From NCBI RefSeq assembly GCF_016862455.1, contig NZ_BOMZ01000049.1, positions 1-50,876 on the forward strand: 50,876 nt of DNA. The letters are read 5' to 3'. The DNA comes from Actinoplanes utahensis. GTDB lineage: Bacteria > Actinomycetota > Actinomycetes > Mycobacteriales > Micromonosporaceae. Under the pieces are notes generated by a model. It saw nothing but the letters and a program-made list of their open reading frames with translations. It did no database searches and was not told the origin of the DNA. The position numbers and the translations under genes were made by a program. Shown piece after piece: positions 42,686-50,876 of this stretch (its first letter is position 1; every line of letters begins with the position of its first letter).

Positions 42686-43306
42686 ATGAGCACGGAAACC
42701 TGGTCAGCGGAGTCGTTCCGGGAGCTCTCCGAAGGTCTCGACCCCGTGGTGCTGGCCGCCGGGCCGCCGCCCGTGCCGGCCCTCGACGGCGTGTGGCGGG
42801 TGCGTCCCGCCGACCCGGACGCCGGCGACGCCGAGCTGGTCGCCGAGTGGATGGCGCTGCCGCACGTGGACCTGTTCTGGGAGCAGGCCTGGCCGGTCGA
42901 GCGCTGGGCCGCGGTGTTGCGCCGCCAGCTCGCCGGATCGTGCACGGTGCCGCTGATCGCCTCCCGCGACGGCGTCGACCTCGCCTATCTGGAGGTCTAC
43001 CGGACGCCGCGGGACGTGGTCGGCAGGTACTACCCGGCCGACCATCACGACCTCGGCGTGCACATCGCCGTCGGGCCACTCGGCGCCACCGGGCGTGGGC
43101 TGGGCCGGGAGCTGATCCGTGCGCTGGTGGCGGGCCTGTTCGCGGCCGATCCGGAGTGCGTGCGGGTGGTGGCCGACCCGGACGCCCGACACGAGAGAGC
43201 GCGGCGGATGTTCGCCGGGGCCGGGTTCGCGCCGCTGGCCGAAGTGGATCTCGGGCACAAACGTGCCGCGCTCATGTCGTACGAGCGACCGGCCGCACGC
43301 GCCTGA
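42686..43306 (+). CDS. siderophore-type GNAT acetyltransferase (RhbD/IucB-like)
   Basis: A 206-residue GNAT enzyme of the siderophore acyltransferase group. It shows R-V-R-P-A-D-P, W-M-A-L-P-H-V-D-L-F-W-E-Q-A-W, Y-L-E-V-Y-R, and the acetyl-CoA loop G-R-G-L-G-R-E-L-I-R. C-terminal V-V-A-D-P-D-A-R-H-E-R-A is typical. Such proteins acylate N-hydroxy-lysine or related amines in hydroxamate siderophores. GGAGG lies 8 bases before the ATG, and the iron box is just upstream. No other siderophore gene is adjacent, so the enzyme would serve a pathway encoded elsewhere. Confidence 0.87.
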   Translation: MSTETWSAESFRELSEGLDPVVLAAGPPPVPALDGVWRVRPADPDAGDAELVAEWMALPHVDLFWEQAWPVERWAAVLRRQLAGSCTVPLIASRDGVDLAYLEVYRTPRDVVGRYYPADHHDLGVHIAVGPLGATGRGLGRELIRALVAGLFAADPECVRVVADPDARHERARRMFAGAGFAPLAEVDLGHKRAALMSYERPAARA

Positions 43307-43320
43307 GAACCAGCCGGGGT

Positions 43321-44160
43321 TCAGCCGAGCGCCTCCGCGATCATGCGGTGGCCCTGGGCCTCGAAGTCGTCGAGGCCGTGCGCGTACGCCCAGGAGGCGG
43401 TGCCGATGCCCTCTCGCAGCAGGTTGCGGCGCCAGGCGGCGGACTCGCGCGGGTCGGACCCGTACCCCTCGATGAAAGCCTTCGCCAGGCCCGGATCGTC
43501 ACGGAAATCCTGGACCTCGAGACGGCCGAAGTCGGTGTAGGCGGGCCGCAGCGCCGCCCGGCCGAAGTCGATGACACTGACCACGCCGTCGTGGATCAGC
43601 CAGTTGCGGGGCTGCCAGTCGCCGTGGGCGGGCACGACCGGGGTCTGCGGCTCGGGCCAGGACCGGATCAGCTTCCGGAGCCGTTCCACCGTGGGCGCGG
43701 CGATCCGGTGCGGGCCGTCCAGCGCCTTCAGCGACTTCTCGTTCTCGCGCCGCTCGTAGCCGTCGGTGCCGGCCGGCTGGGCGTGCAACAGCGCGAGCAG
43801 CTCGCCCGCCTGCCGGAACGTCTCCGGCTTCCGCTGGTCCTCGGTGTCCAGGACCAGATCGCCCGGCAGGTACGTGCAGACGAGGATCTTCGCCCGGTCG
43901 TCGCCGTGCCGCATCCGTGGCGCCCGGCCCCGGCTCGTCCACGGTGTCAGCCAGTGCCGGTGCGCGTTGATCTCCCGTGCGATGTGATGGTCAGCGGCCC
44001 CACCGGCCTTGACGATGAACCGCTCCCCGCCGTGGGTGACCTCCAGGACCGTGGTCTCCACCACGCCCCAGCTGTGATCCCGCTCGACCCGCAGGCCGGG
44101 AAGCCAGCCGTCCAGCAGATCCCGTTGGTGCGAAGTGAGTTTCCCGAGCCCGCCCGTCAC
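43321..44160 (-). CDS. aminoglycoside phosphotransferase (APH)-family kinase
   Basis: A 279-residue small-molecule kinase. The catalytic loop is H-G-D-W-Q-P-R-N and the metal site V-I-D-F-G; the ATP-binding Lys is in F-I-V-K-A-G-G. Y-L-P-G-D-L-V in the hinge is also family-like. Members phosphorylate aminoglycosides, choline, homoserine or macrolides, so resistance should not be assumed. It converges on the acetyltransferase gene with only 14 bp between. Confidence 0.85.
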   Translation of the reverse strand: MTGGLGKLTSHQRDLLDGWLPGLRVERDHSWGVVETTVLEVTHGGERFIVKAGGAADHHIAREINAHRHWLTPWTSRGRAPRMRHGDDRAKILVCTYLPGDLVLDTEDQRKPETFRQAGELLALLHAQPAGTDGYERRENEKSLKALDGPHRIAAPTVERLRKLIRSWPEPQTPVVPAHGDWQPRNWLIHDGVVSVIDFGRAALRPAYTDFGRLEVQDFRDDPGLAKAFIEGYGSDPRESAAWRRNLLREGIGTASWAYAHGLDDFEAQGHRMIAEALG

Positions 44161-44197
44161 GGCAGAAGCTTACGGCGGGCCCGGGCGGCGGCGGGGG

Positions 44198-44863
44198 TCA
44201 GCCCTCGACGACACGGGCCTGGAGGGCGGCGGCCAGCTCCGTCATGCGGCGTTCGGTCGCTTCGTCGGCGTCGGTGACCTCGATCAGATCCTCGTCGTGG
44301 AAGAACGGCACCGGTCGGCCGGACGGGTGGCCGGTCCAGCAGTGCACCGGCGGGCACTCGATCCATCGCAGCCCGGACGGTAGCCTCACCTCGACGCTGC
44401 TCATCGACGAGAAGTCGGGCTGGGCGGCGGCGAGTGCCGTCCACTCGTTCCACCGGATCGGAGCGTCGCCGTTCATCGACGCGCGGGTGATGACGAGCTG
44501 CCGGCGGTGGAACTCCTCCCGGTCGCGGTCCCCGGCGACGATCTGTGCACCGTCCCACTCGTACACTTCCGCGTCGTCGCCGATCACCCAGGCGTCGAAG
44601 TGCCCGGCCAACTCGATCATCCGGCGGATGAAGGCGTCGCTCGGATGCTTCGTGTCGAGCTGGCCTCGCTGGAACAGCAGGTACTCCTCGTGCACCGAGT
44701 CCTTCCACATCACGTAGCGGAAACCGGGATGCCGGGGCGCGTCCGGTGGAGTGAACAGGTCGGGCGCCGCGTCCACCGCCGCCGTGACCTCCTCGTCGAG
44801 AATGGGAAAGCGTTCACTCTCGTGGTCCCGGAATGCACGGGTGATGTGCAGGTAGCAGCCCAT
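44198..44863 (-). CDS. hypothetical protein (MGCYLHIT type)
   Basis: A 221-residue soluble, acidic protein with no signal peptide. Notable segments are H-P-G-F-R-Y-V-M-W-K-D-S, a W-V-I-G-D-D-A-E-V-Y-E-W-D motif, and L-I-E-V-T-D-A-D-E near the end. I recognise it only as an uncharacterised actinobacterial protein, sometimes found beside SUKH-like genes. The ATG at 44863 (M-G-C-Y-L-H-I-T-R-A) is preferred over an upstream ATG at 44884. Confidence 0.6.
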   Translation of the reverse strand: MGCYLHITRAFRDHESERFPILDEEVTAAVDAAPDLFTPPDAPRHPGFRYVMWKDSVHEEYLLFQRGQLDTKHPSDAFIRRMIELAGHFDAWVIGDDAEVYEWDGAQIVAGDRDREEFHRRQLVITRASMNGDAPIRWNEWTALAAAQPDFSSMSSVEVRLPSGLRWIECPPVHCWTGHPSGRPVPFFHDEDLIEVTDADEATERRMTELAAALQARVVEG

Positions 44864-44901
44864 GCCGCCATCGTCGCCGATCATTGCGTTCCGTCGCTAC
44901 G

Positions 44902-44940
44902 CGTGGGGGCCCCGGACGCATCGCGCCCGGGGCCCCCACG
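44902..44940 (-). terminator. strong hairpin after the protease gene
   Basis: A perfect 14-bp stem, CGTGGGGGCCCCGG with CCGGGGCCCCCACG, around an 11-base loop. It lies 8 bp after the stop of the large protease gene and upstream of the next minus-strand gene, so it likely ends the protease transcript. Confidence 0.88.
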
Positions 44941-44948
44941 TTCAGCGG

Positions 44949-47786
44949 TCAGGCCGGCTCGAAGCCGGTGGCGTGCAGGGCGAAGGAGCGGATCGAGCCG
45001 GTGTCGGAGCCGACACCGTCGGTCACGTGCAGCGTCCAGGTGCCGTCGATGGGAGCGGACCGCAGGGACGTCAGCGAGCCGTCCGGCCGCCACGTGCCGG
45101 TGAACGGAGCGTCCGTCGAGGTCACCGACGAGAACGACGCCGCGGCCGTGTCGTCGAAGACCGCCTGGCAGATGTTGTTGCCGCCGCCGCCGTCCCGGGC
45201 GAACAGGGCGATCGAACGGCCGTCCGGTGCCGTCAAGGTGGCGGTCAGGTCACCGACCCAGGTGTGGTCGATGCCGACGGTCGTCGCGCCGGTGGTGGTG
45301 TTGCACTCGGTGCCGTCGATGGAGAAGGTCAGCGACGAGGCGTACCCCACGCCGGTCACCTCCACGCCGGCGGAGGCGCCGGCCACGTCGTTGTCCGGGA
45401 TCGGGACGACCGGGCCGGTGTAGGCGAAGTCCCGCACCGTGGTCGACACCTGGCCGACCGGCACGAGCAGTTCGGCGGCGGTCGGCGACAGGATGCCGGC
45501 GAACGTGACGCGGGCCGACAGCTTCACCGGGCGGCCGAGCGGATAACCGGCGTCCAGTTTCAGCGTGTAGTCCCGGGTCTTGGTGGCGCCGGCGGCGATG
45601 TTGCCGTACGAGCGGGCCCGCGGCGTCACCGTCACCCCGGCGTCGGCGGTCTCCACCACCACGTTGACGCCGGTCGCCGTACCGTCGCCGACGTTCTCGG
45701 CCGGCACGGACACCGTCGCGGTCTCGCCCGGTTCCAGGTAGGCGTCGCCGTCGCCGGTGGTCGGGGTGACCGTCGGGGTGCCGGTCCGGACCAGCGGCTG
45801 CGGGGTGGCGCCGGTGTTGCGCAGCACCAGGTCGGCGCGGATCACGCCACTGCCGGTGCGGTTGTCGTACCCGGCCGGGGCCAGGTCCAGCGCGGTGCCG
45901 GTGAGCGCGGCCCGGATCTCGGCGTTGGTGGTGCCCGGGTTGCCGGACAGGACCAGGCCGGCGATCGCGGCGGCGTGCGGTGCGGCGGCCGACGTGCCGT
46001 AGAAGGTCTCGAAGCCCGGGACCGTCGTGGTGACGCCGTCGGCGGCGGTGATCTGCGGTTTGGCGCGGACGAACCCGCCGGTCGAGGAGAAGTTCCCGGG
46101 TGTGATCGGGGTGCCGTCGGCGTTGAAGAACACCCGTCGCGGCCCGTCCGAGGTGAACCGTTCCGGCTTGGACTGCTTGGTGAAGACGTTCGGGTACGGC
46201 CCGGTCGGGTTCTCCGGGTCCCCGGTCTCCAGCGGGAACGGCAACGGCTTCGCCGCGGGCGCCGCCGCCACCGAGAACGCCTGCTCGGCCGAGTTGTGGC
46301 CACGGGTCACGCCCGGGGTGGAGAAGCCCTTGAGCCCGTCCGCCGAGTCGGTGAACCGGCCCCGGAACACCGACAGCTGCAGGTAGCGGTCGGCGCCCGC
46401 GAACTTCACCACGGCCAGCCGCTGACCGGTGCCGGACCCGGTCTGCAGGGCCTCCCACGGGTCGTCGTCGCCGTTCTGGGTGTCCTGCGAGAAGGTCGTG
46501 ACGTCGCCTGCCGCGTTGAACAGGTACAGGTCGTAGTCGTTGGCCGATCCGAGCAGCGGGTCGGCCCACCACAGGGTGGTCACCCGGCCGGCGCTGTTCG
46601 GCGACAGCGGGTTGAACACCTGCACGCCCGCGCCCGGGTCGAAGTCGTGCGCGTCTCCGGCGAACTTGCCGACGCCCCGGCCCGAGCCGGCGAAGTCGCC
46701 CTCCCAGTTGCCGGACGTGCCGTCGAGGGTGTTGCCCTCGTTGCCGGCCGAGCTGAAGTAGAACGCGCCGTCCGCGGTGACCGCGTTGACCGCCTGCGCC
46801 GGGAGCCCGTCCTGGAAGGGGCTCTCGTGGTAGTAGACGACGTCGTCGACGATGATGTCGCACCCGGCCTCGAACCGCAGCGCGCGGATGTTCGCCGCGA
46901 AGCTCGCCTCGCTGGTGAACGCGGTGGCGAACCCGAGCTCCGCCTTCGGCGCCAGGTCGTGGATGATCTCCAGCATCGCGGTGCCCTCGTCGCCGGAGCC
47001 CTCCTGGCCCGGCAGCACGTCGACGGCGGGCAGGTCACCGGACGCCTGCGAGGCGGCCAGGGAGTCGATGCCGTCGGACAGGGCGCAGATCTTGACGCCG
47101 ACGCCGCTCACCTTGTACCTGGTCCGGGCGGTGTCGGCGGCGTGCGCCCGGTCTCCTTCGGAGACGGCGGCGCCCTGGGTGGGCGCGGCGGTCGCGGTCG
47201 CCTTGGCTGCGGCCTTCTGCTGAGCCCGTCGTACGGCGGACTCGATCCGGGCGGCCTTCGCCTCCTTCGTGTCCGCGGCCGGGCGTTTGCGCGGATCGGT
47301 CTCGTGGCTGCTGATCAGGCCGGTCTTGAGGCTGACCTCGGCCACGTCCTTCCACTCGGCGATCGCCGGCAGCGCGGTCAGCGGCGCCTCGACGAGGACC
47401 GTGTCCGCCGACGCGTGCCGGATCCCGGCGCCGACCCCGCGTAGCCGGTTCACCAGGGCGTCGTCGACCTTACCGGCCCGTACCAGAACCTCGGTCCGGC
47501 CGGAGGCGGAGACCTCGACCCCGGTCGACAGTTCCGGCAGCGCGTTCGCCGCCACCTTGCCGTTGCGTTTGCGCAGCTCGATCGCGAGCCGGCTGTCGAG
47601 TTTGCGCTCGGCCGGGGTCAGCGACTTCTTGAGCTGCTGGAGTGCGGCGATCTGCGCGTAGGCGCGGTCGGCCGGATCGGCCGGGGCCTTCGCTGCCGCG
47701 CCGGGCGCCGCGAGCGCCACCACGGTGGCCCCGATCGTGGCGATCGTCGCCGATCGCCGAAGGTCACGTCTACCTGAGATCTTCAA
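44949..47786 (-). CDS. secreted S8/S53-like serine peptidase with P-domain
   Basis: A 945-residue exported protease. A signal peptide (about 1-36) and a long charged prodomain (about 40-215) precede the catalytic domain. The Ser is S599 in G-T-S-A-A-A-P-H, and an Asp is D238 in L-S-D-G-I-D. Where S8 enzymes have H-G-T, this one reads D266-E267-G-T-A-M-L-E-I, as in S53-like subtilases that use Glu. A CARDB-like beta domain (about 650-790) and a C-terminal proprotein-convertase P-domain (about 815-940) follow. The TTG at 47786 is preferred (GGGGGA 7 bases upstream); a TTG at 47801 is possible. Confidence 0.85.
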   Translation of the reverse strand: MKISGRRDLRRSATIATIGATVVALAAPGAAAKAPADPADRAYAQIAALQQLKKSLTPAERKLDSRLAIELRKRNGKVAANALPELSTGVEVSASGRTEVLVRAGKVDDALVNRLRGVGAGIRHASADTVLVEAPLTALPAIAEWKDVAEVSLKTGLISSHETDPRKRPAADTKEAKAARIESAVRRAQQKAAAKATATAAPTQGAAVSEGDRAHAADTARTRYKVSGVGVKICALSDGIDSLAASQASGDLPAVDVLPGQEGSGDEGTAMLEIIHDLAPKAELGFATAFTSEASFAANIRALRFEAGCDIIVDDVVYYHESPFQDGLPAQAVNAVTADGAFYFSSAGNEGNTLDGTSGNWEGDFAGSGRGVGKFAGDAHDFDPGAGVQVFNPLSPNSAGRVTTLWWADPLLGSANDYDLYLFNAAGDVTTFSQDTQNGDDDPWEALQTGSGTGQRLAVVKFAGADRYLQLSVFRGRFTDSADGLKGFSTPGVTRGHNSAEQAFSVAAAPAAKPLPFPLETGDPENPTGPYPNVFTKQSKPERFTSDGPRRVFFNADGTPITPGNFSSTGGFVRAKPQITAADGVTTTVPGFETFYGTSAAAPHAAAIAGLVLSGNPGTTNAEIRAALTGTALDLAPAGYDNRTGSGVIRADLVLRNTGATPQPLVRTGTPTVTPTTGDGDAYLEPGETATVSVPAENVGDGTATGVNVVVETADAGVTVTPRARSYGNIAAGATKTRDYTLKLDAGYPLGRPVKLSARVTFAGILSPTAAELLVPVGQVSTTVRDFAYTGPVVPIPDNDVAGASAGVEVTGVGYASSLTFSIDGTECNTTTGATTVGIDHTWVGDLTATLTAPDGRSIALFARDGGGGNNICQAVFDDTAAASFSSVTSTDAPFTGTWRPDGSLTSLRSAPIDGTWTLHVTDGVGSDTGSIRSFALHATGFEPA

Positions 47787-47942
47787 ATGCCCGTCCCCCA
47801 ACTGACATCCATCGATTCGATGCTCGTGGATATTAGTCGGACCGCGATCAAATCCGACACCCTCGATCGACAGTGCCGATCATCACTCGTTTCGATATGG
47901 GCAGTGACGGTGAGTAGTCGCCGGGGGTGGGGTGTGACGCTC

Positions 47943-47982
47943 GGGCGTGTCCGGAGACGATCAGGGAACCCCGGACACGCCC
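47943..47982. other. perfect 12-bp hairpin in a gene-free stretch
   Basis: GGGCGTGTCCGG (47943-47954) pairs with CCGGACACGCCC (47971-47982). It lies about 157 bp upstream of the protease start. The 428-bp stretch 47787-48214 holds the protease promoter region and this hairpin; I see no gene in it. Confidence 0.65.
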
Positions 47983-48214
47983 GTCTCACGTCACGCACCG
48001 TGCCCAGTGCCGCGTGAACGGATGAAAGGGATGAGCTCGGCCTTTCGGCCTTACCGCCCGTTGCGGTGAGCGGTGTCGAGTTGTTTCGATACCGGTCATG
48101 CGCATCGAGGCTCCCGGCAGTGCCGACTCGCATCCGGCGCTGGCCGCGCCCTCACCGGCCGCCGAGGAGACGGTGGTCGGGCGGTGCCGGGCCGGCATGT
48201 ACGTCCTGGGAGAC

Positions 48215-48631
48215 CGCATCGGCGCAGCCCCTGGAGACGCCGTTCCGGCACGGCGGCGGCGACGTCGTCGAGGCGACCGCGGAGGGCCGCGGGCTGCTCG
48301 ACGGCAACGCGAGAATCGGGTTCGACCATGCCGGCCGGATTCTGATCGCCACGAGGCCCGGGTACACGGTGAGCCGTGGACCGTGGTGACGGAGGACGAC
48401 CTGACCCCGGTCGCACACGTCCGTGGCGCGGCGGCCGAACCCGTACGCGGTGACTGGCCCGGTCTTCAGGTGAACGTCGAGCCCTCCGGCGCCCCGGGGC
48501 ACGCGTTGCGGTGGGAGAGCCTGCCGACCGACCACGACCGTCCCCGGGGCCGGTGGCCGATCGGGGGATCCGACCTCTCGATCGTCACCTGGAAGGGTGG
48601 CACCCTTTCCGTGTCACATTCACCTGGCTGA
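48215..48631 (+). pseudogene. BNR-repeat (BNR-4-like) protein fragment, frameshifted
   Basis: One plus-strand frame gives E-G-R-G-L-L-D-G-N-A-R-I-G-F-D-H-A-G-R-I-L-I-A-T and stops at 48389. A second frame continues P-V-R-G-D-W-P-G-L-Q-V-N-V and L-R-W-E-S-L-P-T-D-H-D-R-P-R to the stop at 48631. G-D-W-P-G-L and L-R-W-E-x-L-P-x-x-x-D-R-P-R are C-terminal marks of secreted BNR-4 propeller proteins linked to plant-polysaccharide use. Most of the propeller is missing. The assignment rests on remembered family motifs. Confidence 0.5.
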
Positions 48632-48707
48632 CAATGTGACGGCCTGCCGGACCAGCAAGCAGCCGTGCGGTCCCCCGGGGCGGAAACTGAACAGTGGAGG
48701 ACGCCCG

Positions 48708-49544
48708 ATGAACCCCACCACCGTGGAGTACCTCGCCGCCGACAGCGTCGACGAGGTGATGGCCGCCCTCTCCGACGGGGACACCGCGGTGCTCGCCGGC
48801 GGCCAGAGCCTCATCCTGGAGATGACCGGCACGTGCGCACCACCCCGCCGGGTCGTCGACATCAACCTCGTGCCGGGACTGGACACCCTCGACACCGGCG
48901 GCGGCACGCTGCGGGTCGGGCCGCTGGTCCGGCATCGGGCGTTCGAGGCGGACACCGTCCGCGGGCCGCTGGGCGACCTGATGCGCGCGGTCGTCTGCCA
49001 CATCGGGCATCCGCCGGTCCGGGCCCGCGGCACGATGCTGGGCAGCCTCGCCTACGCCAACCCGGCGGGGGAGTGGCCGGCCCTGGCGGTCACCGTCGGC
49101 GCGCAGATGGTGCTGACCGGGCCGCGCGGGACCCGCACCGTGCCGGCCGAGCAGTTCTTCACCGGGCCGTTCACGACCGTGCGCCGCCCGGACGAACTGC
49201 TCGCCGAGGTCTGCCTCCCGGCGCTGCCGGAAGGCACCGGCACCGGGTACGCCGAGGACCGCCGGACCACGATCTATCCGCAGGCGGCCGCGATGGCGGC
49301 GGTCACCGTGACCGACGGTCTGGTCAGCGCCGCCGCGATCGGCCTGGTCAACGCCGGCCCGTGCCCGGTGCGGCTCCGCGCGGCCGAGCGGATCCTGATC
49401 GGCTCGGAACTCTCCGACGCCGCCATCAACGCGGCCGCCGCGGAACTGCCGTTCCCCGGGGACGGCCCGCAGCGCCGCGCCTTCGGCACGCTGACCCGCC
49501 GGGCGCTGACCCAGGCCCGCAAGAAGCTCGCCGGGGTGTCCTAG
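48708..49544 (+). CDS. FAD-binding (CoxM-type) subunit of a molybdenum hydroxylase
   Basis: A 278-residue protein like the medium subunit of xanthine or CO dehydrogenases. It has the FAD motif A-G-G-Q-S-L-I-L, then R-A-R-G-T-M-L-G-S-L-A-Y-A-N-P-A-G-E-W-P-A, and a C-terminal CO_deh_flav_C domain. It would pass electrons between a [2Fe-2S] subunit and NAD(P) or quinone. GGAGG sits 8 bases before the ATG. Neither the molybdopterin nor the iron-sulphur subunit is adjacent, so it is an orphan here. Confidence 0.83.
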   Translation: MNPTTVEYLAADSVDEVMAALSDGDTAVLAGGQSLILEMTGTCAPPRRVVDINLVPGLDTLDTGGGTLRVGPLVRHRAFEADTVRGPLGDLMRAVVCHIGHPPVRARGTMLGSLAYANPAGEWPALAVTVGAQMVLTGPRGTRTVPAEQFFTGPFTTVRRPDELLAEVCLPALPEGTGTGYAEDRRTTIYPQAAAMAAVTVTDGLVSAAAIGLVNAGPCPVRLRAAERILIGSELSDAAINAAAAELPFPGDGPQRRAFGTLTRRALTQARKKLAGVS

Positions 49545-49646
49545 CGGTACATCCTTCCGGCACCACGTCGCCGGTGACCTCACCCCGGCCTGGGAGAGCC
49601 CCGGCCATCTACACCGCCGCGCCCGGTTCGCCGGCCCCCGCGTCGC

Positions 49647-50501
49647 TCAGCCTGCCGGCGTCGTGGGCGCGGCACACTCGCGAAGGGTCGCGCTGATCCC
49701 GGTGGCGCAGACGTGCCGCCGGTCGCCGCGCGGCTGCAGGACACCCCGGTTCGCGGCGTCGTAGAGCTCGGCCAGTTCGGCGGCGAGCAGCGGCGGCACC
49801 CCGGAGTCGGTGAGCGCGCCGAGCCACGCCTCCCGGGGCAGCGACACGACCTCCAGTTCGCGGCCGAGCAGTTCACCCAGTTCGCCGGCGACCTGCCGTT
49901 CGGTGTACTCCGGGGCCACCAGGTCGACGACCTCGCTGTCCTCCGGCGGGCTGACCAGGGCCGCGGCCGCCGTCGTACCGATGTCGCGGGTCGCCACCAT
50001 CGGCACCGGCACGTCCGCGTCGCCGAAGACCGGGTAGACGCCCGCGCCCGTGGCCGCGCCGAGGATCTCCTCGACCTTCTCCTGGAAGTGCGGCGACCGG
50101 ATCGCGGTGACCCGGGAGCCGGTGTCACGCAGCCGGCTCTCCAGGTGGTGCAGCCAGCGCACCGGCCCGTTGCCCTCGGCCAGGTCCGCCCCGAGCGACG
50201 AGAGCATCACGACGTGCGGCACCCCGCTGTCGGCGACCGCGCCGGCGATCGCATCGGCCAGTGCCCGATGTGCCGCGTCGTCACCGCCCGGCAGCGTCGG
50301 CAGCATCACGAACGCCCCGGCACATCCGCTCAGCGCCGCGGCCAGGGCCGGACGGTCGGCGAAGTCGGCCACCGCCGTCTCCGGATGGCCCGCGCCCTTG
50401 CGCGGGTCCCGGACGACCGCGCGGTAGGGGACGTCCGCCTCGCGCAGGGCCCGCGCGGTCGCTCCGCCGACGTGCCCGGTGACTCCGGTGATCGCGTACA
50501 T
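49647..50501 (-). CDS. NmrA-like NAD(P)-binding protein
   Basis: A 284-residue atypical short-chain dehydrogenase. The Rossmann motif is A-I-T-G-V-T-G-H-V-G-G-A-T-A, with V-V-R-D-P for NADP and V-M-L-S-S-L-G-A in the core. R-S-P-H-F-Q-E-K and V-P-M-V-A-T-R-D-I-G are typical of the NmrA/QOR2 subgroup, which acts as redox sensors or quinone reductases. The catalytic Tyr-Lys pair of classical SDRs is not seen. GGAG lies 8 bases before the ATG at 50501. Confidence 0.85.
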   Translation of the reverse strand: MYAITGVTGHVGGATARALREADVPYRAVVRDPRKGAGHPETAVADFADRPALAAALSGCAGAFVMLPTLPGGDDAAHRALADAIAGAVADSGVPHVVMLSSLGADLAEGNGPVRWLHHLESRLRDTGSRVTAIRSPHFQEKVEEILGAATGAGVYPVFGDADVPVPMVATRDIGTTAAAALVSPPEDSEVVDLVAPEYTERQVAGELGELLGRELEVVSLPREAWLGALTDSGVPPLLAAELAELYDAANRGVLQPRGDRRHVCATGISATLRECAAPTTPAG

Positions 50502-50538
50502 CCGCTGTCTCCTTCGACTGGTTCTTCGTTGACTCCAG

Positions 50539-50730
50539 TCAAGCGGCAACGGGCGGGACGATCCATGGCTCGAACCCGCGCCCGCATGTTCCATCGTCCA
50601 CGTCGAGGAGCGTCGCCCAGTCGCCCAGGGCGGTGGTCATCGCCCGGATGATGCCCGGGGCGGTGCGCAGCGTCGAGTGGTCACGACCGCAGCGCAGGTC
50701 GTAGATCGGGTTCGCCACGGTCAGCGTCAT
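50539..50730 (-). CDS. possible small protein, unassigned
   Basis: A 63-residue reading frame beginning M-T-L-T-V-A-N-P-I-Y-D-L and ending W-I-V-P-P-V-A-A. AAAGGAG lies only 2 bases before the ATG, which is close for efficient initiation. No domain is recognised. It could be a real small gene or the remains of a longer one. The rest of the window to 50876 shows no convincing gene. Confidence 0.3.
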   Translation of the reverse strand: MTLTVANPIYDLRCGRDHSTLRTAPGIIRAMTTALGDWATLLDVDDGTCGRGFEPWIVPPVAA

Positions 50731-50876
50731 CGCTCCTTTGTGGCCCGCCACTGGCCGGTGCCGGGGTCTCCGACGAGTCAAGGCGGCCGCTGTCGGAGGG
50801 AAGTTGCACCGAGGCCGGCACATGCCCGGAGTGGACGGTCCTCCAGAACCACGACGAGGCCCCCGCCGGGTGTGGT

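Noticed and set aside
43321..44160. Antibiotic-resistance aminoglycoside phosphotransferase
   Set aside because: Only the general kinase motifs are present; the family covers many substrates and nothing nearby points to aminoglycosides.
50539..50730. Rpn-type PD-(D/E)XK transposase start (T-V-A-N-P-I-Y-D)
   Set aside because: Only the first dozen residues are reminiscent; the nuclease core does not follow in any frame within the window.

Overview
The window is high-GC DNA with the gene style of a filamentous actinobacterium. GTG and TTG starts are frequent, four-base ATGA/GTGA gene overlaps are common, and MsiK-type sugar import without a local ATPase, HxlR/PucR/AraC regulators and an SCO6745-family protein are present. 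A complete methyl-accepting chemotaxis protein in such a genome suggests a motile-spore genus such as Actinoplanes or another member of the Micromonosporaceae. That assignment is inference; no rRNA or tRNA gene is visible to confirm it.

Layout. 0-2.4 kb: a 17-bp tandem repeat, then a UbiA-type prenyltransferase followed by a glycosyltransferase. 2.6-5.7 kb: a scrap-yard of mobile-element and gene-tail remnants (IS701-type transposase, an internally deleted transposase, integrase tail, quinone-reductase tail) around a secreted I36-like protein, a hypothetical protein and an SCO6745-family protein. 5.7-8.7 kb: M50 membrane protease, secreted SGNH esterase and an AraC regulator, with a family of nested palindromes after the regulator. 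8.9-12.1 kb: a Baeyer-Villiger monooxygenase translationally coupled to an SMP-30/NHL beta-propeller protein. 12.2-14.6 kb: a receiver-only response regulator coupled to a MASE1 histidine kinase. 14.8-16.7 kb: GH67 alpha-glucuronidase. 16.9-19.9 kb: an HxlR regulator divergent from two tandem imine-reductase-like enzymes and a methyltransferase. 19.9-20.5 kb: a second transposase graveyard. 20.5-22.5 kb: TetR regulator, methyltransferase, VOC protein.

22.4-32.3 kb is the metabolic core. A six-gene minus-strand operon encodes two LplB/YtcP-type permeases, a lipoprotein binding protein, a GH39 beta-xylosidase, a YesL-family membrane protein and a GH42 beta-galactosidase. A divergent LacI regulator overlaps a CE7 acetylxylan esterase. 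Together with the GH67 enzyme 6 kb away this looks like import and breakdown of acetylated, glucuronylated xylo-oligosaccharides. Transport energy must come from an ATPase encoded elsewhere.

32.3-50.9 kb: chemotaxis receptor, a second BVMO-type flavoenzyme with a decayed SDR gene behind it and a divergent PucR regulator, a tandem SUKH protein, a decayed FAD/Rieske oxidoreductase, an MFS exporter with a divergent ArsR-type regulator, a lipoprotein, an iron-box-controlled siderophore-type acetyltransferase, an aminoglycoside-phosphotransferase-like kinase, a large secreted protease that appears to carry Glu where S8 enzymes carry His, a BNR-repeat pseudogene, an orphan FAD subunit of a molybdenum hydroxylase and an NmrA-like protein.

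The most interesting items are the imine-reductase pair with Asp in one and Tyr in the other at the apparent catalytic position, the palindromic repeat family, the BVMO/beta-propeller couple, the protease with an altered triad, and the orphan iron-box acetyltransferase.
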